This document shows positions 26,401-32,400 of a stretch of 64,000 bases of DNA, in pieces. Position numbers and translations under genes: made by a program. The notes below the pieces were generated by a model. It saw only the letters and a program-made list of their open reading frames with translations. It had not been told where the DNA came from and ran no database searches. This DNA is from Schistosoma haematobium (Eukaryota > Platyhelminthes > Trematoda > Strigeidida > Schistosomatidae). How positions within the stretch are numbered: position 1 is the first letter of the stretch; each line of letters begins with the position of its first letter. The stretch lies in the NCBI RefSeq assembly GCF_000699445.3, contig NC_067196.1, forward strand, positions 92,915,864-92,979,863, given 5' to 3'.

Positions 26401-29400
26401 CTGAAGCAACATTTTGCATTTCGAGGGAGAGAATCGCATCCCGAACATGCTTGCATTGTTGCTTAGAGTGGTCAGTAGACTCTGCATTTTGTCAGCATCT
26501 TCACCAAATAGAACTATGTCATCGGCATATTCTAAGTCAACAAGTGAACCTCCCGGTACAAGTTCAACCCCTGGAAATTTAGATGAGGAGAGTGTTATCT
26601 CTAAAAGTACGTCGACCACAAAGTTGAACAAGAATGGGGAGAGTGGACAGCCCTGACGAACACCACTTGAGGTAATCAATTCCGATGACAGTTCGCCATA
26701 AGCTCTCACTCTACCAGTTGTGTTCGAGTAGAGAGCCTTTATAAGGTTAATGTACTTCTTTTGTACTCCTTTCAGTGACAAACACTGCCATAGAACCTCA
26801 CGATCAACAGAGTCAAATGCCGCCTTAAGGTCGAGAAATACTACCATTGTGGGGCGTCTGAATGTGTGTCTGTGTTCTAGAACGTGACGTAGTGTGAATA
26901 TCTGATCTATACAACCACGTCCAGGTCGAAAACCGGCCTGGTTTTCTCTAATCTGCTCTTCACGAGCTTTGATTAGGCGTCGAAGTATTATTGAAGCTAA
27001 TATTTTAGACACTATATTGGTCAAACTGATTCCTCTGTGATTGTCACAAGAGGACTTTTGTCCTTTCTTATAGACTGGCACAATCAGTGATTGAGACTAG
27101 TCAGATGGGATTACGTCCAGTTCCCAAATTCTACCCAACACCTCAGTTGATCTCACTACTAATACTGGACCACCATCCTTAAAAATCTCAGGAGTAAACC
27201 TGTCAGGGCCTGCTGCTCTCCCTCGTTTCAGATTTCCTATGGCTTTTTCAACTTCGTAAAAGGACGGAGGACCTACACTAACTTGACATTCAGGTTGACT
27301 AGAGATCGTGGGAAACCGAAGTGTGGCTGAAGGCCAGTTTAACTGATCCCTAAAGTGTTCTGCCCATCGATCCAATCTCCTGGATTGAGAATGTATAATA
27401 TGTCCATCTTTCTCTGAGATTGTTTCGCTAATGGTCGGGTTCCTAATTCCTGTTTCCTTAACAAGTCTGAACAATTGTCTGCTATTACCTATTGCCGCTG
27501 CCTTTTCCATCTCTCTTGCTTTCGCTACCCACCACTGTTCGCGATCATTGCGTAGACTTCTTGTCAGCTTGCGCTTAAGCTGACTCCGCTCTTCATTATG
27601 TTCAGAGCCAGATGGGATGAGTTTCCGAGCATCTATCAATGAGATAGATGCTGTTGAGATCCAGTGTTGCTCCCTAACCTTCTGGTTTACCTTACTAGCA
27701 GATATCACTGCTGTTTCCACAGCTTTTCGGATATCATTCCATGCTGCATCGGGGTGGGCATCACATACATGGCTGCCTAACTGTTTGCCTAGTTGTTCCT
27801 GAAATATACTCTTAGCTTGACTGTCATTTAGTAGGCCCCTAAGAGGTTTCCTTGCAGCGACTTTCCTACGTCCAGTAAGACGCAGACAGATACGCGCTCG
27901 CACTAGAGCATGATCTGAATCTAGGCATGTGCTCCAGAATGAGCGACAGTCTTCTATCGAGCCCCTCCATCAATGGCTGATTACGATTTGATCTATTTGG
28001 GTCCAACGTTAGGACGAATTAGGGGGTCGCCATGTTAAAAGATGTTCTTCCTTATGCTTAAAGTTAGTATTTGTAAGGAACAGGCGGTTATCTGAGCATA
28101 GCTGCAACAGACGGTCGCCATTATCTGTTCTTTGAGCCACGACACCATAAGATCCACCCAAGTATCTTAATTTACATACTTGAGCATTAAAATCACCGGC
28201 CATTATTATTACATCCAAGCACCTATCTTTTCGGAGAAGGTCGGAGAGCTTTCTGTAAAACTCATCTTTTACATCATCTGTGCTGCAGTCAGTGGGAGAA
28301 TAGGCAGAGACGACGAAGAGGCAACGACGAGTGTCCCCATCTTTTCGGATCCTTACTGTTCCATTTAGTTGGACAGCACACAAACGACTGTCTACTGGGA
28401 TCCACTCTAAGAGAGCTAGTTCTTCCCTAGGACTCAATGCTATACCTACGCCGGCGAGGCCACAGGAAGCAGAATCAGGGCTTCCAGATACACGAAGCGT
28501 AAATCGAGTCGGTTCCTTATTTTGGCAAGGTGAGGTCAAATGAATGACGCTACTTGGATCCTGTATGCGCGTTTCGGAGACGCAGCACACATCGATGGCG
28601 CGAGATTCTAAAGTTTTAGCTAAGGAAGTCTGCTGTCCTATTTGGCAAAGTGTTCGTACGTTAAAAGCTCCTACGTATAGTTTAGAGCGTGGTTTCAGGA
28701 GACCAGGAATGGCGTTCCACGTACTCGAATCGTTTGCCCTAGCGGTGCGAGGTGATAAAGAGACGTGAGGAGGGTTAGTCGGGGAGATAAGAGAGGTATT
28801 AGGAGGTGTAGGAAGGATTTGAATGTGACCACCTTGGTCTCTTGTGCTGTTACGGGTATGAGGGCTGATGCCACTTCCCGGCTGCCCACACCAAGGAAGG
28901 GTATTTCTTGAGGAACCTGAAAAGGAAATAGGATTAGTGTTGGTCTTGACGACCTGGGAGCGTGACCGCAGAGCCCAAGGGACAACTGCTTGAGGCCAAT
29001 CGCGCACGGTCTTTTTGTGGAAGGTTTTTGACGTGTTAGCTCCCTTCTTCAAAGGGCCTTACCTCTGGAGACGGAAATCCGTGAGGTAAGGTGAGGTGTG
29101 CATTTTTAGGGTCGACCTTTTCTAACCCCACCCCTCCTTGTGGGAAGGCAGCATCGCTGTCATGCTGGTTGTCTGAAGGAAACACCTTACTGCTGTCACA
29201 CCTCTCTACAGTCAGCAGTACGACTTCGCCCTCAGACCTTGAGTTGCTGCTTTTAGTCTTACCGTTCACCAATCGACCTGCCTGGCATGGTAGAACCTGC
29301 AGGAACATATGTTCCAGACAATATAGCTCGGTTGGGTCATCACGATAGGCAAGCCCGACCACCGCATCATGGTAGCAGCTTCGATCGGGGATGGACTCAA

Positions 29401-32400
29401 ATAGACCATATTGCCATCAGTCATCGTTAGAGAGGGTCGGTACAAGATTGTCGCTCATTCTGGAGTACCTGCTTGGACTCCGACCATGCCCTAATACGGG
29501 CACGCATTTGCTTGCGCCTCAATGGACGCAAAAAAGCCACATTAAAAAGACCCATTAGAACTGAGTTGAGTAACGAGAAAACCAAAAATAGGTTCCAGGA
29601 ACAACTGAGGTCACAATTAGGTACTTCTGAAGACGAGGCTGACCCAGATATTGCTTGGAAAGATATACAAGCAGCTGTGGAAACAACAATAACATCTATT
29701 AGTGACTTAAACCACAGAGTTACAAAGAACCAGTGGATTTCTTCGAAGTCTAACACACTGATGGATTCTCGCAAACTCGTCCCATCAGGTTCCGAACATA
29801 ATGAAGAGCGACAACAAATCAGATCTAAGTTAAGAAAAAGTCTAAGAAACGACCGTGAGCAGTGGTGGGCATCGAAAGCAAAAGAGATGGAAAAGGCGGC
29901 GACTATACAGAACGCAAGACAGATCTACAGACTAATAAAAGAAACTGGAATCAGTAAATCAAGTGTAAGCCAGACTATTTCGAAAAAAGACTACACCTTC
30001 ATCTGCTCCCAGTCCAGACGTTTAGAACGATGGGCGGAACATTTCAGAGAACAGCTCAGCTGGCCTTCAGCTACTCTACAACTATCCTCCATTCCCAGAC
30101 AGTGTGAATGGAACATTGAAGTAGGTCCCCCAACTCTTGCTGAAGTTCAAAAGGCTATAGTTAATCTGAAACGAGGAAGGGCAGCTGGTCCAGATGGACT
30201 GGCTCCAGAGGTCTTTAAGGATGGTGGTCCAATTTTAGCGATTAGGTTGACTAATATTTTAGCTACGATCTGGGAGTTAGACGTTATTCCATCTAACTGG
30301 TCACAATCACTTATCGTCCCATTATATATGAGAGGGTCAAAATCATCCTGTGACAACCACAGAGGGATTAGTTTAACTAATATAATATCTAAAATACTAG
30401 CCTCGATAATTATCAGACGCCTAACTAAGACTCGTGAACTGCAAACACGAGAGAATCAAGCTGGCTTCAGACCTGGTCGTGGCTGCATCGACCACATATT
30501 CACCATTCATCAGGTTCTAGAACATAGGCATACTTATCGGCGTCCGACAGTGGTGGTCTTTCTTGACTTAAAAGCAGCATTTGACTCGGTAGACCGCGAG
30601 ATTCTGTGGCAGTGTCTGTCATTGAAAGGCGTACCTCAGAAGTACATAAACCTTGTAAAGGCTCTTTACTCGAACACTACTAGTCGAGTCAGAGCTTATG
30701 ACGAACTGTCATCTACTTTTGCAACCTCAAGTGGTGTCCGTCAAGGCTGTCCACTTCCTCCATTTCTGTTTAACTTCATCATAGACCTACTGATGGAAAT
30801 AACATTCTCGTCGACTGATTTCTCGGGTATTGATCTCCTACCAGGAGGTCCACTTATCGACTTAGAATACGCAGATAACATAGTCCTGTTTGGTGAAGAC
30901 GCTGATAAAATGCAGAGTCTTCTGGTAGCACTAAGCAACAGTGCCAGAATGTTTGGAATGCGCTTCTCTCCCTCTGAATGCAAGTTGTTGCTTCAGGACT
31001 GGTCTGCGTCAACACCTGAACTAAGGATAGGGAGTGAAGTAGTCGAACGCGTCGACAACTTCACTTATCTTGGAAGTCTGATCAGCCCTAATGGGTTGGT
31101 ATCGGACGAAATCTCAGCACGGATTCGAAAAGCTCGTTTGGCCTTTGCCAACTTACGTCACCTATGGCGAAGGCGAGATATCCGTCTATCAATAAAAGGA
31201 CGAGTATACTGCGCGGCAGTCCGTTCTGTCTTACTTTACGGCAGCGAAACATGGCCTTTAAGAGTAGAAGACACTCGTAAGCTACTAGTATTTGACCACA
31301 GATGCCTTAGAAATATTGCTGGCGTCTGTTGGGATCACCGGGTAAGTAATAGTGAGGTTAAACGCAGGGTATTAGGTAATGGTGGTAAATCAGTTAATGA
31401 GGTTGTTAATCTTCATCGACTGAGATGGTTGGGCCACGTGTTACGTATGCCTGAATACCGATTACCACGACGTGCAATGCTAACCGGTGTTGGAGATGGT
31501 TGGAAGAAACTTAGGGGCGGCCAAACCAAAACGTGGCATCAGTCCTTGAAGTCACTAACTTCTAGTCTGAGCCATGTTGGTAGATGCAGACTACTTGGTT
31601 GGGGTCCGTGTGTCTATCGTAACCGATGGTTGGAGACTCTTGGTGACATGGCTCAGAATCGATCACAATGGCGTCGGTGTATACACTCCCTGTCTTCCCT
31701 TAAACTAAGAGATTAAAATCGCTTCATACCTTTCTTTCTACGAACCAATTTTTTCTTCTTGTACTATATCTCTATATGCAATCTTTCTCTTATATATTAC
31801 CACCTTTGACCTAACCACTGCTATGAATCCGGTGTTCATCTTGCTGTGCTAATGCGGTATGGCAACCTGGACCGAAGCACATATGTGCCTGGTCCTACGT
31901 TGTAGCTGACTGACTGACTGTCACATTTGTGGGCTAGTCTGCCACTTTGAAGTATGGAACCGATGATGGTTGACTTTCTTTTCAGAATGCCAAATAGTTA
32001 CATCTCGACGTTTAAGACAACCAAAAATTAATTTTCTATACAGAATCTGTTTCGTCCCAGAAACCCCATTTTAAAAGCCTTACATCTGAATCATCTAAGT
32101 AAGACCCATAAAAAATGGTTATTCAACTGTATCTAATTCCAGAACATCACAAAGGTGGACTATAGTGAATCCGACTATCCTTAATTTCAAGGTTGTGCAA
32201 GGAATCCAGTTGCTAAAGTTATAAGTTTTCTACGGCGAGAGATTGTTGAACCTATGCTCAATCGTCCTACTTCATTTTAGCTTTAAACTTGCAGTTAGGT
32301 AGAGAGGTAGAAAACAGCGAATACAGCTGTGCTATTGCGAACTGTGAGATTTCAACCAGTCTCCAGCAATTGATAGAAGTTATTGAGTGGACCCAAGACA

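Larger units (their letters stand above)
25451..29389 (-). mobile_element. Nested full-length RTE-1 element
   Basis: A 3.94-kb minus-strand element. Its 5' end (CCCGATCGAAGCTGC) is at 29389 and its 3' end has (ACTG)n at 25451-25470. It is flanked by exact 13-bp target duplications and sits inside another copy of its own family. Coding order is leader/endonuclease, linker, RT. It is diverged from the outer element, so it represents a different subfamily or source. Confidence 0.93.
24046..31916 (+). mobile_element. Outer RTE-1 element, interrupted by a nested copy
   Basis: The element consists of 24046-25450 plus 29403-31916 and is interrupted by 25451-29389. The halves join exactly: the left ends in ...GATGGACTCAAAT and the right continues AGACCATATTGCC, the sequence that is contiguous in the 17.2-kb copy. 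It begins at CCCGACCGTTG and ends in a (CTGA)n tail followed by the duplicated target. Host-gene orientation is opposite (intron of series B). Confidence 0.92.

Noticed and set aside
26067..26656. Plus-strand frames opposite the nested RT
   Set aside because: Antisense of the RT coding sequence. The minus strand carries all conserved motifs.
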